Shown here: positions 42,776 to 57,407 of the stretch, piece by piece | How the letters are laid out: every line of letters begins with the position of its first letter | Position numbering within the stretch: position 1 is the first letter of the stretch | Source of the DNA: Pseudomonas chlororaphis subsp. chlororaphis | GTDB taxonomy: Bacteria > Pseudomonadota > Gammaproteobacteria > Pseudomonadales > Pseudomonadaceae | Assembly: GCF_003945765.1 (NCBI RefSeq) | Contig: NZ_CP027712.1 | Span: 558,001-622,000 of the forward strand | Direction: 5' to 3' | Length of the DNA stretch: 64,000 bases | The notes under the pieces: generated by a model | Told to the model about the DNA's origin: nothing | Database searches by the model: none | The model's input: only the letters and a program-made list of their open reading frames with translations | Position numbers and translations under genes: made by a program

Positions 42776-44215
42776 TTACTGCCCCGGCCGGGCCTTGAGC
42801 TGTTCCGCCGCGGCCTTGGCCAGGTCCGGCGGCAGGAAGTCGCGGTCCGGGTTGTAGTCGGCTTTCAGGTAGCGCGACAGGTCCTGCAAGTCGCCCGGAT
42901 TGAGGGTGCCGGCGGCTTGCTTGAGGCGCAGGTTGTCGAGGATGTAGTCGTAGCGGCTGTTGTTGTAGTTGCGCACCGAGGTGTACAGCTGGCGCTGGGC
43001 GTCGAGCACGTCGACGATATTGCGCGTACCGACCTGGTAGCCGATTTCCGTGGCTTCCACGGCGCTCTGGTTGGAGATGATCGACTGGCGCCGGGCCTGG
43101 ACCTGCTCGACATCGGTGTTCACCGCGCGGTGCAGGTTGCGGGTGTTTTCCACCACCTGGCGCCGCAGGGCTTCACGGCGCTGCTCGCTCTGGGTCAGGC
43201 GCGAGTAGGACTCGCGGACCTGGGAGCTGGTCAGGCCGCCGCTGTAGATCGGAATGCTCAGTTGCAGGCCGATGCTGCGTTGTTCAACGTCACTGCCGTA
43301 ACGCTGGCCCAGCGGGGCCGGGTTGCTGAAGCCGAGGGCGTCGTTGTCGCCTTTCTTGTATTGCGCCACCGCATCGAGGGTCGGAGCGTGGCCGGCCTTG
43401 CGCTGCTTGAGGGTTTCCTCGGCGGCGCTGACCGCGTAGTTGCTGGCCAGCAGGTTGAGGTTCTGCTTGGCCGCGGTATCGACCCAGGCTTTGGCGTCAT
43501 TCGGGGCCGGCGCCAGCACCGGCAGGCTGTGGACGATGCCCTGGATCGCGTTGTACTGACGGTTGGTCAGGGTGATCAGGGCTTCGAAGGCGTCATCCAC
43601 CTGGCGCTGGGCGAGGATCCGGTTGGCCCGCGCAGTGTCGTAGCTGGCCTGGGATTGCAGGACGTCGGTCTTGTCCGACAGGCCGACGTCGAAGCGTTCG
43701 TTGGACTGGTCGAGCTGACGCTTGAAGGCGGCCTCTTCGGCCTTGGTCGAGGCCAGGTTGTCCTGGGCGCGCAGCACTGAGAAATAGCTCTCGGCGCTTT
43801 GCAGGATCAGGTTCTGCTCGGTGGCCGAGAGTTCCAGCGCGGCTTGTTCGTTGACGTCCTTGGCCGCCTGCAGCTGGAACCAGCGGTCGGCGCGGAAAAT
43901 CGGCTGGGCCAGGGTCGCCTGGTACACGGTGCCGCTGCGGGTGGCGGTCATCGACGGTTCGTCGAACTTGGTCCGGGTGTTGTTCAGGTCGGCACCGGCC
44001 GAGAGGTTGGGCAGCAAACCGGCGCGCGCCTGCGGCACCACTTCCTTGCGTGCGTCGTAATCGGCGCGGGCGGCGGCGAGGTCGGCGTTGTTGTCCACCG
44101 CCTCCTGGTAGACGCTGACCAGGTCGGTTTTGGTGGTCAGGGGCGCTTCTGCTGCCCAGGCCATTCCATTGGACGCACAAGACACGGCGATGGCCAGTGA
44201 GAGTTTGCGCAGCAT
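42776..44215 (-). CDS. opmH: TolC-family outer-membrane channel (OpmH-like)
   Basis: The 479-residue protein is an outer-membrane efflux and type I secretion channel. A signal peptide of about 22 residues ends at MAWA before AEAP. Two repeated outer-membrane-efflux domains follow, with long helices rich in Ala, Gln and Glu and the typical segment GLLPNLSAGADLNNT. It would form a trimer spanning outer membrane and periplasm. Position next to thiC matches PA4974 (opmH), the closest TolC homologue of P. aeruginosa. It is divergent from the thiC riboswitch and convergent with waaA. Confidence 0.88.
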   Translation of the reverse strand: MLRKLSLAIAVSCASNGMAWAAEAPLTTKTDLVSVYQEAVDNNADLAAARADYDARKEVVPQARAGLLPNLSAGADLNNTRTKFDEPSMTATRSGTVYQATLAQPIFRADRWFQLQAAKDVNEQAALELSATEQNLILQSAESYFSVLRAQDNLASTKAEEAAFKRQLDQSNERFDVGLSDKTDVLQSQASYDTARANRILAQRQVDDAFEALITLTNRQYNAIQGIVHSLPVLAPAPNDAKAWVDTAAKQNLNLLASNYAVSAAEETLKQRKAGHAPTLDAVAQYKKGDNDALGFSNPAPLGQRYGSDVEQRSIGLQLSIPIYSGGLTSSQVRESYSRLTQSEQRREALRRQVVENTRNLHRAVNTDVEQVQARRQSIISNQSAVEATEIGYQVGTRNIVDVLDAQRQLYTSVRNYNNSRYDYILDNLRLKQAAGTLNPGDLQDLSRYLKADYNPDRDFLPPDLAKAAAEQLKARPGQ

Positions 44216-44377
44216 TCGGCGATCCCTAGAGTTGATATTACGAGGATAATTCTGGCGCCAAGGCTAAGTCTCGGCCTGTGCAGCGTCAAGGTTCGACGCA
44301 ACCCATCGAGTGTAGATGCGCCTGCGAAGGGCAACAATCCTGCATTTACGCCATTCATCATGCTGTTTGCCGTGGGG

Positions 44378-44407
44378 TTGGCGTTCTGCACCGGCTTTGT
44401 CTAGACT
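44378..44407 (+). promoter_or_regulatory. Possible promoter of the thiC riboswitch transcript
   Basis: TTGGCG (44378-44383) and TAGACT (44402-44407) are separated by 18 bases and lie just before the TPP aptamer. The match is moderate. Confidence 0.35.
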
Positions 44408-44415
44408 GGCCGGGT

Positions 44416-46581
<2,166 letters not shown>

Positions 46582-46626
46582 TCCTGCGTTGATGATCGCT
46601 TCGCCAGAAGCGATCACTCATCACCC

Positions 46627-46711
46627 GTAGGAGCGAGCGGGCGGTGATCCGACTTGCCCGCGATTGCGTTGTGACTGACACGACGCTATCGCGGGCAAGC
46701 CTCGCTCCTAC
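46627..46711. repeat. REP-like palindrome (GTAGGAGCGAG type) after thiC
   Basis: GTAGGAGCGAG at the left and CTCGCTCCTAC at the right are exact complements, and the inner CTTGCCCGCGAT/ATCGCGGGCAAG pair as well. This is a different REP family from the GTAGCCGCTGCCG type. A related copy lies at 58399. Confidence 0.85.
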
Positions 46712-46755
46712 AGGGTGTGGATAGTTTCCCAACCCTGTCCCTTCGAGATGCACCC

Positions 46756-48048
46756 TTGAATACATCCAGAAGCACCTACTCTCCCGATCTCGCGGTCCCC
46801 GCCGACAGGCGCGTATTCGGCGCGCGCGATCTGTTTTCCCTGTGGTTCTCCCTCGGCATTGGCCTGATGGTGTTGCAGACTGGCGCGCTGCTGGCGCCAG
46901 GCCTGGGCCTGTCCGGTGCCTTGCTGGCGATCTTTCTCGGTACGGCGGTCGGCGTCTTGCTGCTCGCGGCAGTCGGGGTGATCGGCAGCGATACCGGCCT
47001 GTCGTCCATGGCGGCGCTCAAGCTCAGCCTCGGTACTTACGGCGCGAGCCTGCCGGCGTTGCTCAACCTGTTGCAACTGGTGGGCTGGGGCTCGTTCGAG
47101 ATCATCGTCATGCGCGATGCCGCCAGCCTGTTGGGTACTCGTGCGTTCAGCGAAGGCAGCCTGCTGGCCAGTCCTTTGCTCTGGACCCTGTTTTTCGGCG
47201 CGCTGGCGACTTTGCTCGCGGTCAGCGGGCCGCTGACCTTCGTACGCAAGATCCTGCGCAAGTGGGGCATCTGGCTGCTGTTGGCGGCCTGCCTGTGGCT
47301 GACCTGGAACCTGTTCGCCAAGGCCGATCTGGCCGCGCTCTGGGCCCAGGCCGGCGACGGCTCCATGCCGCTCGGCGTGGGCTTCGATATCGCGATCGCC
47401 ATGCCGCTGTCGTGGTTGCCGCTGATTGCCGACTACTCAAGGTTCGGCAAGCGTGCGCGCAATGTCTTTGGCGGTACGGCGCTGGGCTTCTTTATCGGCA
47501 ATCTGTGGTTGATGAGCCTGGGCGTGGCCTACACCCTGGCCTTTGCGCCGAGTGGCGAAGTCAATGCTCTGTTGTTGGCCCTGGCCGGCGCGGGCTTGGG
47601 GATTTCGCTGTTGCTGATCCTGCTGGACGAGTCGGAAAACGCCTTTGTCGATATCCATTCGGCCGCGGTCTCTAGCGGCATTCTGCTGCGCCTGAAAGTC
47701 GAGTACCTGGCTTTGGCCATTGGTGTGCTCTGTACCCTGATCGCCTGCCTGGCGCCATTGGCCCAGTATCAGAACTTCCTGCTGCTGATCGGCTCGGTGT
47801 TCGCGCCGCTGTTCGGCGTGGTGCTGGTGGATCACTTCATCCTGCGCAAGCGCAGTGCACAGGTGCCGTCTGTGGGCTTGCGCTGGCCGGCGTTGCTGGC
47901 CTGGCTGGGCGGGGTCAGCACCTATCACCTGCTGGCCAACTTCTATCCGGATGTTGGCGCAACCCTGCCGTCACTGGTGCTGGCAGGGCTGCTGCAGGGG
48001 CTGCTGGGATGGGCCTTCAGCCACGGCCAGGAAACAGCTCGGGCTTGA
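46756..48048 (+). CDS. cytX: CytX-type hydroxymethylpyrimidine/cytosine permease
   Basis: The roughly 430-residue integral membrane protein belongs to the nucleobase:cation symporter-1 family, with about twelve hydrophobic helices. CytX members often carry thiamine regulation and import hydroxymethylpyrimidine; its place 3' of thiC supports that role. No amino-terminal signal peptide is seen. I prefer the TTG at 46756, since GAGAT lies before it and the upstream GTG at 46717 adds only residues encoded next to the REP element. The start remains uncertain. Its final 32 bases overlap a convergent lipoprotein gene. Confidence 0.78.
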   Translation: MNTSRSTYSPDLAVPADRRVFGARDLFSLWFSLGIGLMVLQTGALLAPGLGLSGALLAIFLGTAVGVLLLAAVGVIGSDTGLSSMAALKLSLGTYGASLPALLNLLQLVGWGSFEIIVMRDAASLLGTRAFSEGSLLASPLLWTLFFGALATLLAVSGPLTFVRKILRKWGIWLLLAACLWLTWNLFAKADLAALWAQAGDGSMPLGVGFDIAIAMPLSWLPLIADYSRFGKRARNVFGGTALGFFIGNLWLMSLGVAYTLAFAPSGEVNALLLALAGAGLGISLLLILLDESENAFVDIHSAAVSSGILLRLKVEYLALAIGVLCTLIACLAPLAQYQNFLLLIGSVFAPLFGVVLVDHFILRKRSAQVPSVGLRWPALLAWLGGVSTYHLLANFYPDVGATLPSLVLAGLLQGLLGWAFSHGQETARA

Positions 48049-48763
48049 GAATGCCGTTCAGGCGGTTGTAAGGGATCTTCAGTTCAATGTGGCCCAGCGC
48101 GTAAGGCGCGATCACCGACACGTTGTACTTGAGGATCACGCCGCCGTAGGTCAGCGCCACGTTTGGGGTTTTCTGGAACGGCCAGCTCTTGATGAACTCC
48201 GGCTCCTGGTCCAGCTTGGTGCTGATCAGCCAGCTGTTGTGAGCCACTTGGGCGGCTTTCCAGAACGCGGCTTCCTGGCCCGGGCGCAGCATGTCGGACA
48301 GGGTCAGTTCCTTGTGCAGCTCGCGCGAGTAGTTGATGAAACCACGACCGGGCGTGCCGTGGGCGCCGCCGGTGTCCAGGTAGCTGGCCAGTTCGATGAT
48401 CACCAGGCCGTCATGCTGTTCGCGTACCTTGGCTTGCAGGTACATGCTGTTGCGGCTGTCGGCCTCGCGCAGGAACTTCTCCCGATAGGCGTTCAGCGTC
48501 GCTGGCACAGCCTGATCCGCGGTGGTGCGGGTCATCTGCAGCAGGCGCTTTTCAATCAGCGCGTCCAGCTGCGGCTCGTCGGCGAAGTGCACGGTGTCGA
48601 TGTTCACCAGCGGGCAATCCTGATTGCTGCAGCCGGGCTTGATCTGTTCCGACTTGTCGCTGGTGCTTTGCAGGGGCTTTTGATAGCTGGGTTGGAACAG
48701 GCTTTGGCAGGCGCCCAGAGTCAGGGCCAGGCAAGCCACGGAGGCGATTTTAAGAAGCGACAT
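48017..48763 (-). CDS. RsiV-family (DUF3298/DUF4163) lipoprotein
   Basis: The 248-residue protein has a lipoprotein signal peptide with lipobox LGAC (Cys near 19), so it is exported and lipid-anchored. The body has the DUF3298/RsiV layout, including SYLDTGGAHGTPGRGFINY and ELTLSDMLRPG. RsiV in Bacillus is an anti-sigma factor that binds lysozyme; the function in Pseudomonas is not known to me. The ATG at 48761-48763 has AAGAAG upstream. Its 3' end overlaps cytX by 32 bases tail to tail. Position matches PA4972. Confidence 0.78.
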   Translation of the reverse strand: MSLLKIASVACLALTLGACQSLFQPSYQKPLQSTSDKSEQIKPGCSNQDCPLVNIDTVHFADEPQLDALIEKRLLQMTRTTADQAVPATLNAYREKFLREADSRNSMYLQAKVREQHDGLVIIELASYLDTGGAHGTPGRGFINYSRELHKELTLSDMLRPGQEAAFWKAAQVAHNSWLISTKLDQEPEFIKSWPFQKTPNVALTYGGVILKYNVSVIAPYALGHIELKIPYNRLNGILKPELFPGRG

Positions 48764-48986
48764 GTGCGTCCTTGATAAACCAGAGGTAGGCAAAAGTTAC
48801 CGGCTTCGACTGCCTGCGGGGCAATCAGTTCGCCACTAAGCTCAATAGAGGCAATTAGATTAGGTTTGCCCCCTTGCCGTCTATCCCGCTGATGGCAAAG
48901 GGGCTGCATCATCGGTCAGCGGCGCGTTAGGATGGCGCGAAGTCGAGGGGGAGCCTCGGATCGAATTGCAGGAAACGAGGATTGCT
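48764..48986. other. Divergent intergenic region between lipoprotein gene and nudF
   Basis: This 223-base gap holds the start regions of two divergent genes. I see no clear promoter hexamers, repeats or RNA elements beyond the nudF ribosome-binding site at its right end. Confidence 0.5.
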
Positions 48987-49604
48987 ATGACGGACTTTGC
49001 CAACACCACGCCGACCACTGTCGATATCGTTCGGCGCGAGAAATGCTTCCAGGGTTTTTATCAGCTCGACCGTGTGCACCTGCGCCACGAGCTGTTTGCC
49101 GGTGGCATGGGGCGCGAAATCAGTCGTGAAATCTTTGTCCGTCACGATGCTGTCTGCGTCCTGCCATACGATCCGCAACGCGATGAAGTGGTGTTGATCG
49201 AGCAGTTTCGTGTCGGCGCCATGGGGAAAACCGCGACCCCTTGGTTGATCGAGCTGGTCGCCGGTCTGATCGACAAGGACGAGCAGCCGGAAGAAGTTGC
49301 TCACCGCGAGGCGCAGGAGGAAGCTGGACTGACATTCTCCGCGCTGTGGCCGATGATCCAGTATTTCCCGTCGCCGGGGGGCAGTACCGAGTTCGTGCAT
49401 CTGTACCTGGGGCGCTGCGACAGCAGCGGTGCCGGTGGCCTGCACGGATTGGAGGAAGAGGCGGAGGATATCCGTGTGTCGGTCTGGGCTTTCGAAGACG
49501 CACTGCAGGCGGTAAGGGATGGGCGGATTTCCAACGCGGCGAGCATTATTGCCTTGCAATGGCTGGCTTTGAACCGCGTTGAAGTGAGGGGGTTATGGTC
49601 GTAA
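48987..49604 (+). CDS. nudF: ADP-ribose pyrophosphatase (Nudix hydrolase NudF)
   Basis: The 205-residue enzyme hydrolyses ADP-ribose and related ADP-sugars. The Nudix box is complete: GLIDKDE, seven residues, then REAQEEAGL (G-x5-E-x7-RE-x2-EE-x-G), near residues 90-112. A conserved proline-rich turn YFPSPGGSTE lies after it, as in NudF. GAGGA precedes the ATG at 48987. It overlaps the next gene by ten bases and begins a tight run nudF - DUF1249 - cpdA - yqiA - parE also found in E. coli. Confidence 0.92.
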   Translation: MTDFANTTPTTVDIVRREKCFQGFYQLDRVHLRHELFAGGMGREISREIFVRHDAVCVLPYDPQRDEVVLIEQFRVGAMGKTATPWLIELVAGLIDKDEQPEEVAHREAQEEAGLTFSALWPMIQYFPSPGGSTEFVHLYLGRCDSSGAGGLHGLEEEAEDIRVSVWAFEDALQAVRDGRISNAASIIALQWLALNRVEVRGLWS

Positions 49605-50047
49605 ACAAAGTGCGCGATCGCTATCGGGTCGATCTCGTGGGGCTGCAAGCGTCCTGCGAGGCCAACTATGCCCGGCTGATGCGCCTGTTGCCCGACATGC
49701 GCAACCAGCCGGTGGCGCGGCGGATCGCGGTGACCCAGGGCGACCAGATGCTGGGCGTGCTGGCGCTGGAGGTGCTGCTGGCCTGTCCCTACACCACCAC
49801 CCTGCAGGTGCGTCAGGAGCACAGCCTGCCCTGGCTGCCGGTGCCGCAGCTGGAGGTCCAGGTCTACCACGACGCACGCATGGCCGAGGTCATCAGTGCC
49901 GAGCATGCTCGGCGCTTTCGTGGCATCTATCCGTATCCGAATGCCTTCATGCACCAGCCGGACGAGAAGGCCCAGCTCAATGTGTTTCTCGGTGAATGGC
50001 TGAGCCACTGCCTGGCTTGCGGTCATGAGTTCGAGGCCGTGCGGTAG
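49595..50047 (+). CDS. DUF1249 family protein (YqiB-like)
   Basis: The 150-residue protein belongs to DUF1249, found next to nudF and cpdA in many gamma-proteobacteria (yqiB in E. coli). Visible conserved parts are CEANYARLMRLLPDM near 20-34 and the block HARRFRGIYPYPNAFMHQPDEK near 103-124. No membrane segment or signal is present. Function is unknown. The ATG at 49595 overlaps nudF by ten bases. Confidence 0.85.
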   Translation: MVVNKVRDRYRVDLVGLQASCEANYARLMRLLPDMRNQPVARRIAVTQGDQMLGVLALEVLLACPYTTTLQVRQEHSLPWLPVPQLEVQVYHDARMAEVISAEHARRFRGIYPYPNAFMHQPDEKAQLNVFLGEWLSHCLACGHEFEAVR

Positions 50048-50146
50048 ATGTGAACTGCGTCCGGTTCGCCGGTTTCCTCTTTTGAATTTCCCCCAGCATA
50101 ATTGCCCCCATTCCTCACTTCCCGTGACACGCCCTGGGAGGCCGCC

Positions 50147-50962
50147 TTGCCGAGCGTATCCACTCTGACCACCGACGATCCCGTGTTGCTGGTGCAGTTG
50201 TCCGACAGCCATCTGTTCGCCGAAGCGGACGGCACGCTGTTGGGCATGAATACCCGCGACAGCCTGCAGCGGGTGATCGACCTGGTGCTGGAACAGCAAC
50301 CGCGGATCGACCTGATGCTGGCCACGGGCGATTTGTCCCAGGACGGTACGCTGCAGTCCTATCAGCTGTTTCGTGACATGACCCGGCAGATTCCGGCGCC
50401 GGCGCGCTGGATTCCCGGTAACCACGACGAGCCGCAAATCATGGCGCAGGCGGCGACCCAGAGTTCGTTGCTGGCGCCGGTGGTGGACATCGGCAACTGG
50501 CGGATCACCCTGCTCGATTCGGCCGTACCCGGTTCGGTGCCGGGCTATCTGCAGGACGATCAATTGCAGCTGCTCGCCAGTGCCCTGAGCGAAGCCCCCG
50601 AACGCCATCACCTGGTATGCCTGCACCATCATCCGGTCTCCATCGGGTGCGCCTGGATGGAGCCCATCGGGCTGCGCAATCCGCATGCGCTGTTCGCCGT
50701 GCTGGAGCGCTTTCCACAGGCGCGCGCGGTGCTCTGGGGCCATGTGCATCAGGAAATCGACCGCCAGCAAGGGCCTTTGCGCCTGCTGGCGTCGCCCTCG
50801 ACCTGCATCCAGTTCGAACCGGGCAGCGAGGATTTCAAGGTCGGCGAGACCGCGCCGGGTTATCGCTGGCTGCGCCTGCTGCCCGACGGGCGCCTGGAAA
50901 CCGGTGTCGAGCGGGTCACCGGCTTCGATTTTGAGGTCGATTACGGCAGCGACGGCTACTGA
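50147..50962 (+). CDS. cpdA: 3',5'-cyclic AMP phosphodiesterase CpdA
   Basis: The 271-residue calcineurin-like phosphoesterase hydrolyses cAMP and so tunes Vfr/CRP signalling. The metal-binding motifs are all present in order: LSDSHLF, GDLSQDG, GNHDEP, HHHPVSIG and GHVHQE. I choose the TTG at 50147 (MPSVSTLTTD) because GGGAGG lies seven bases upstream; an open frame extends to 50102 without a ribosome-binding site. The rare start codon may limit its level. It is 100 bases after the DUF1249 gene. Confidence 0.92.
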   Translation: MPSVSTLTTDDPVLLVQLSDSHLFAEADGTLLGMNTRDSLQRVIDLVLEQQPRIDLMLATGDLSQDGTLQSYQLFRDMTRQIPAPARWIPGNHDEPQIMAQAATQSSLLAPVVDIGNWRITLLDSAVPGSVPGYLQDDQLQLLASALSEAPERHHLVCLHHHPVSIGCAWMEPIGLRNPHALFAVLERFPQARAVLWGHVHQEIDRQQGPLRLLASPSTCIQFEPGSEDFKVGETAPGYRWLRLLPDGRLETGVERVTGFDFEVDYGSDGY

Positions 50963-51078
50963 TTCCGGCCCGGAGCCGCAGTCTGCGGCGGCAGGACAAA
51001 GGGATACACCTGAACACAAGTCAAGCGGCGATACACCCTGTAAACTGCGCCTTTTTGCACGATGCAAAGGGAGTGCGC

Positions 51079-51687
51079 ATGTCCGGTTCGATCCTGTATA
51101 TCCACGGCTTCAACAGCGCACCGGCGTCGAAGAAAGCCAGCCAGCTGATCGCTGTCATGGAGGCGATCGGCCGCGGTGAACAGCTGCGGGTGCCGGCCTT
51201 GCATCATCATCCACGCGAGGCCATTGGCCAGTTGGAACAGGCGATTGCCGAGCTCGGACGGCCGCTGCTGGTCGGCAGCTCTCTCGGCGGCTACTATGCG
51301 ACTCACCTTGCCGAGCGTCACGGCCTGAAAGCCCTGCTGATCAACCCCGCGGTCAGTCCGCACCGGATGTTCGATGGCTTTCTGGGCACGCAGACCAACC
51401 TCTATACCGGGGAAACCTGGGAATTGACCCACGACCACGTGACGGCCCTGGCCGAGCTGGAAGTGCCGGCGCCCCAGGACCCGCAGCGGTTCCAGGTCTG
51501 GCTGCAGACAGGTGACGAGACGCTGGACTATCGCAGCGCCCAGCTGTATTACCGAGCCTGTGCCTTGCGCATCCAGGCCGGCGGCGACCATAGTTTCCAG
51601 GGTTTTGCCGGACAATTGCCGGCGTTATTGAATTTTGCCGGCATTGGCCCGGATCAGTACCAGGCGATCGATTTCACCTCGCTGTGA
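51079..51687 (+). CDS. yqiA: YqiA-type alpha/beta-hydrolase esterase
   Basis: The 202-residue alpha/beta hydrolase matches YqiA, an esterase that prefers palmitoyl-CoA and short p-nitrophenyl esters. The oxyanion turn YIHGFNSAP is near the N-terminus, and the nucleophile elbow GSSLGGYYA holds the catalytic serine near residue 73; a histidine in GGDHSFQGF near 172 completes the triad. The ATG at 51079 is supported by GGGAG upstream. It precedes parE by 42 bases, as in E. coli. Confidence 0.88.
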   Translation: MSGSILYIHGFNSAPASKKASQLIAVMEAIGRGEQLRVPALHHHPREAIGQLEQAIAELGRPLLVGSSLGGYYATHLAERHGLKALLINPAVSPHRMFDGFLGTQTNLYTGETWELTHDHVTALAELEVPAPQDPQRFQVWLQTGDETLDYRSAQLYYRACALRIQAGGDHSFQGFAGQLPALLNFAGIGPDQYQAIDFTSL

Positions 51688-51729
51688 ACCCTCGCTTCTA
51701 TTTCATTGAACGACTAACGACGAGACCCC

Positions 51730-53637
51730 ATGGCCACTCCCAGCGCTAGCTCTTATAACGCAGACGCCATCGAAGTCCTCTCGGGCCTCGACCCGGTGCG
51801 CAAACGCCCGGGCATGTATACCGACACCACCCGGCCGAACCACCTCGCCCAGGAAGTCATCGACAACAGTGTCGACGAAGCCCTGGCGGGGCACGCGAAG
51901 TCGATCCAGGTCATCCTGCATGCCGACCATTCCCTGGAAGTGTCCGATGACGGCCGCGGCATGCCAGTGGACATTCACCCCGAAGAGGGCGTGTCCGGTG
52001 TCGAGCTGATCCTCACCAAGCTCCATGCGGGCGGCAAGTTTTCCAACAAGAACTACCAGTTCTCCGGCGGTCTGCACGGGGTGGGTATTTCCGTGGTCAA
52101 CGCCTTGTCGAACCAGGTGCGGGTGCGGGTCAAGCGTGATGGCAACGAATACCAGATGACCTTCGCCGACGGCTTCAAGGCCACCGAGCTGGAAGTGGTC
52201 GGCAGCGTCGGCAAGCGCAATACCGGGACCAGCGTGTACTTCGCCCCGGATCCGAAATACTTCGATTCGCCGAAATTCTCCGTCAGCCGCCTCAAGCATG
52301 TGCTCAAGGCCAAGGCCGTGTTGTGCCCGGGGCTGCTGGTCAGCTTCGAAGACAAAGGCACTGGCGAGAAGGTCGAGTGGCATTACGAAGACGGCCTGCG
52401 CTCCTATCTGGTGGACGCGGTCAGCGAATTCGAACGCCTGCCGGCCGAGCCTTTCTGCGGCAGCCTGGCCGGTAACAAGGAAGCGGTGGACTGGGCCCTG
52501 CTGTGGTTGCCGGAAGGCGGCGACAGCGTGCAAGAAAGCTACGTCAACCTGATTCCGACCGCCCAGGGCGGTACCCACGTCAACGGTTTGCGCCAGGGCC
52601 TGCTGGACGCCATGCGCGAGTTCTGCGAATTCCGCAACCTGCTGCCGCGTGGCCTGAAGCTGGCACCGGAAGACGTCTGGGAGCGCATCGCCTTCGTTCT
52701 GTCGATGAAGATGCAGGACGCGCAGTTCTCCGGCCAGACCAAGGAACGCCTGTCATCCCGCGAGGCGGCCGCCTTCGTTTCGGGCGTGGTCAAGGACGCG
52801 TTCAGCCTGTGGCTCAACGCCAACCCGGAACTGGGCATGCAACTGGCGGAGCTGGCCATCAGCAACGCCGGCCGTCGCCTCAAGGCCAGCAAGAAGGTCG
52901 AGCGCAAGCGCATCACCCAGGGCCCGGCATTGCCAGGCAAGCTGGCGGATTGCGCCGGCCAGGACCCGATGCGTTCCGAGCTGTTCCTGGTGGAAGGTGA
53001 TTCCGCCGGTGGTTCGGCCAAGCAGGCGCGGGACAAGGAATTCCAGGCGATCCTGCCGCTGCGCGGCAAGATCCTCAACACCTGGGAAGTCGACGGCAGC
53101 GAAGTCCTGGCCAGCCAGGAAGTGCACAACATCGCCGTGGCCATCGGGGTCGACCCGGGCGCCGAGGACATGAGCCAGCTGCGCTACGGCAAGATCTGCA
53201 TCCTCGCCGACGCCGACTCCGACGGCTTGCACATCGCGACGCTGCTCTGCGCGCTGTTCGTCCAGCATTTCCGTCCGCTGGTGGACGCCGGTCACGTCTA
53301 CGTGGCGATGCCGCCGCTGTACCGCATCGACCTGGGCAAGGAGATCTACTACGCCCTCGACGAAGCCGAGCGCGACGGCATTCTCGATCGCCTGGTGGCC
53401 GAGAAGAAGCGTGGCAAGCCGCAGGTCACCCGATTCAAAGGCCTGGGTGAAATGAACCCGCCGCAACTGCGCGAAACCACTATGGACCCGAACACCCGGC
53501 GCCTGGTGCAGTTGACCCTCGGTGAAGACTTCGCCGCGACCTCGGAAATGATGGACATGCTGCTGGCGAAGAAACGCGCCGGCGATCGCAAGAGCTGGCT
53601 GGAGTCCAAGGGCAACCTGGCCGAGGTTCTGGCCTGA
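51730..53637 (+). CDS. parE: DNA topoisomerase IV subunit B ParE
   Basis: The 635-residue GHKL ATPase drives topoisomerase IV, which unlinks daughter chromosomes. The ATP-binding block EVIDNSVDEAL (about 39-49) and DDGRGMPV lie in the N-terminal domain, with the transducer following. The TOPRIM region shows ELFLVEGDSAGGSAKQ and DADSDGLHI. Length is usual. Its stop overlaps the next start by one base (TGATG), and parC lies two genes downstream, so parE and parC may be in one operon with two accessory genes between. Confidence 0.96.
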   Translation: MATPSASSYNADAIEVLSGLDPVRKRPGMYTDTTRPNHLAQEVIDNSVDEALAGHAKSIQVILHADHSLEVSDDGRGMPVDIHPEEGVSGVELILTKLHAGGKFSNKNYQFSGGLHGVGISVVNALSNQVRVRVKRDGNEYQMTFADGFKATELEVVGSVGKRNTGTSVYFAPDPKYFDSPKFSVSRLKHVLKAKAVLCPGLLVSFEDKGTGEKVEWHYEDGLRSYLVDAVSEFERLPAEPFCGSLAGNKEAVDWALLWLPEGGDSVQESYVNLIPTAQGGTHVNGLRQGLLDAMREFCEFRNLLPRGLKLAPEDVWERIAFVLSMKMQDAQFSGQTKERLSSREAAAFVSGVVKDAFSLWLNANPELGMQLAELAISNAGRRLKASKKVERKRITQGPALPGKLADCAGQDPMRSELFLVEGDSAGGSAKQARDKEFQAILPLRGKILNTWEVDGSEVLASQEVHNIAVAIGVDPGAEDMSQLRYGKICILADADSDGLHIATLLCALFVQHFRPLVDAGHVYVAMPPLYRIDLGKEIYYALDEAERDGILDRLVAEKKRGKPQVTRFKGLGEMNPPQLRETTMDPNTRRLVQLTLGEDFAATSEMMDMLLAKKRAGDRKSWLESKGNLAEVLA

Positions 53638-54616
53638 TGCGCAGAGGCTTTGCCCTGGCGTTACTGCTATTGGCAACCTCGGCGATGGCCGACCCCTTGC
53701 CCGAGTTGAGGCTGCTGGCCGAGCATCCGGTGGACGGCATGCGTGGCGGCAACCTGTCGGGGCTGGCGTTGTGCGGCAAGGAGCTGTGGACGGTCTCTGA
53801 CCGCGACGACGATCAGATCTATCGGCTCGATACCAGCGACCGCGTCTGGCAGGCCGAAACCGTGCGCATCGACGTGCCGCCGGTGCCGGACAGCGGTTTG
53901 CCCTGGGGCTTGAACTCTCGCACCTGGGTCGCGTCGTTCGTGCGCGGCGGCGACCTGGATTTCGAGGGCATTACCTGCGACAGCGCCGGCAACAAGTATG
54001 TGGTCAGTGAGTCCCACGCGGCAGTGTTGCAGCTGCCGCCGACGGGTTCGGCCGCCTGGCTGAAGATTTCGCCGATCATGGTGCGCGAAGCGCGGGCCAG
54101 CGGTATGTTGCTGCACTTCAATGCCTTGTTCGAAGGCCTGGCGGTCAACCCGGCCGGCGACCGGATCTGGCTGGCCGCCGAGCGCGAGCGCCGCGGGCTG
54201 CTGTTGATCAAGCGCCAGCAGAGCGTCTGGGATTGCGACGGCGGCTGTGTGCTGCTCAGCGAGGCCGGGTTGGAAATGCAGCCACCACAGATGCCCAAGG
54301 CCAAGGCGGTGTCCCGGGATTTCGCCGACCTGTCGCTGTTCGAGGGCAAGTTGTTCACCCTCGAGCGCAATGCGTTCCAGGTCTGTCGTCGTGATGCGTC
54401 GACGGCCAAGGTCGAGCGTTGCTGGTCGTTTGCCGCCGAGGCGTTGCAGGAAAACCGGCGTTATCCACAGGCCTATGGCCTGACCGAGGCCCTGGTGGTG
54501 GATGCCGACGGCGCCTGGATCGGTGTGGATAACAACACCGGAGCCCGTGCCGACGGTGAAAAACGCCCGATCGTCTGGCGCTTCGCCGCGCCCGAGGGCG
54601 GTTGGAGTGCCAAGCC

Positions 54617-54620
<4 letters not shown>
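53637..54620 (+). CDS. Secreted phytase-like/esterase-like beta-propeller protein
   Basis: The 327-residue protein has a cleavable signal peptide (about 1-18, ending AMA before DPLPE). The mature part resembles the esterase-like phytase family, a beta-propeller-type fold, with segments such as LSGLALCGKELWTVSDRDDD and DFEGITCD. It should act in the periplasm; the substrate is unknown. The gene is conserved in this place in P. aeruginosa (PA4966). It overlaps parE by one base and the next gene by four. Confidence 0.75.
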
Positions 54621-57407
<2,787 letters not shown>

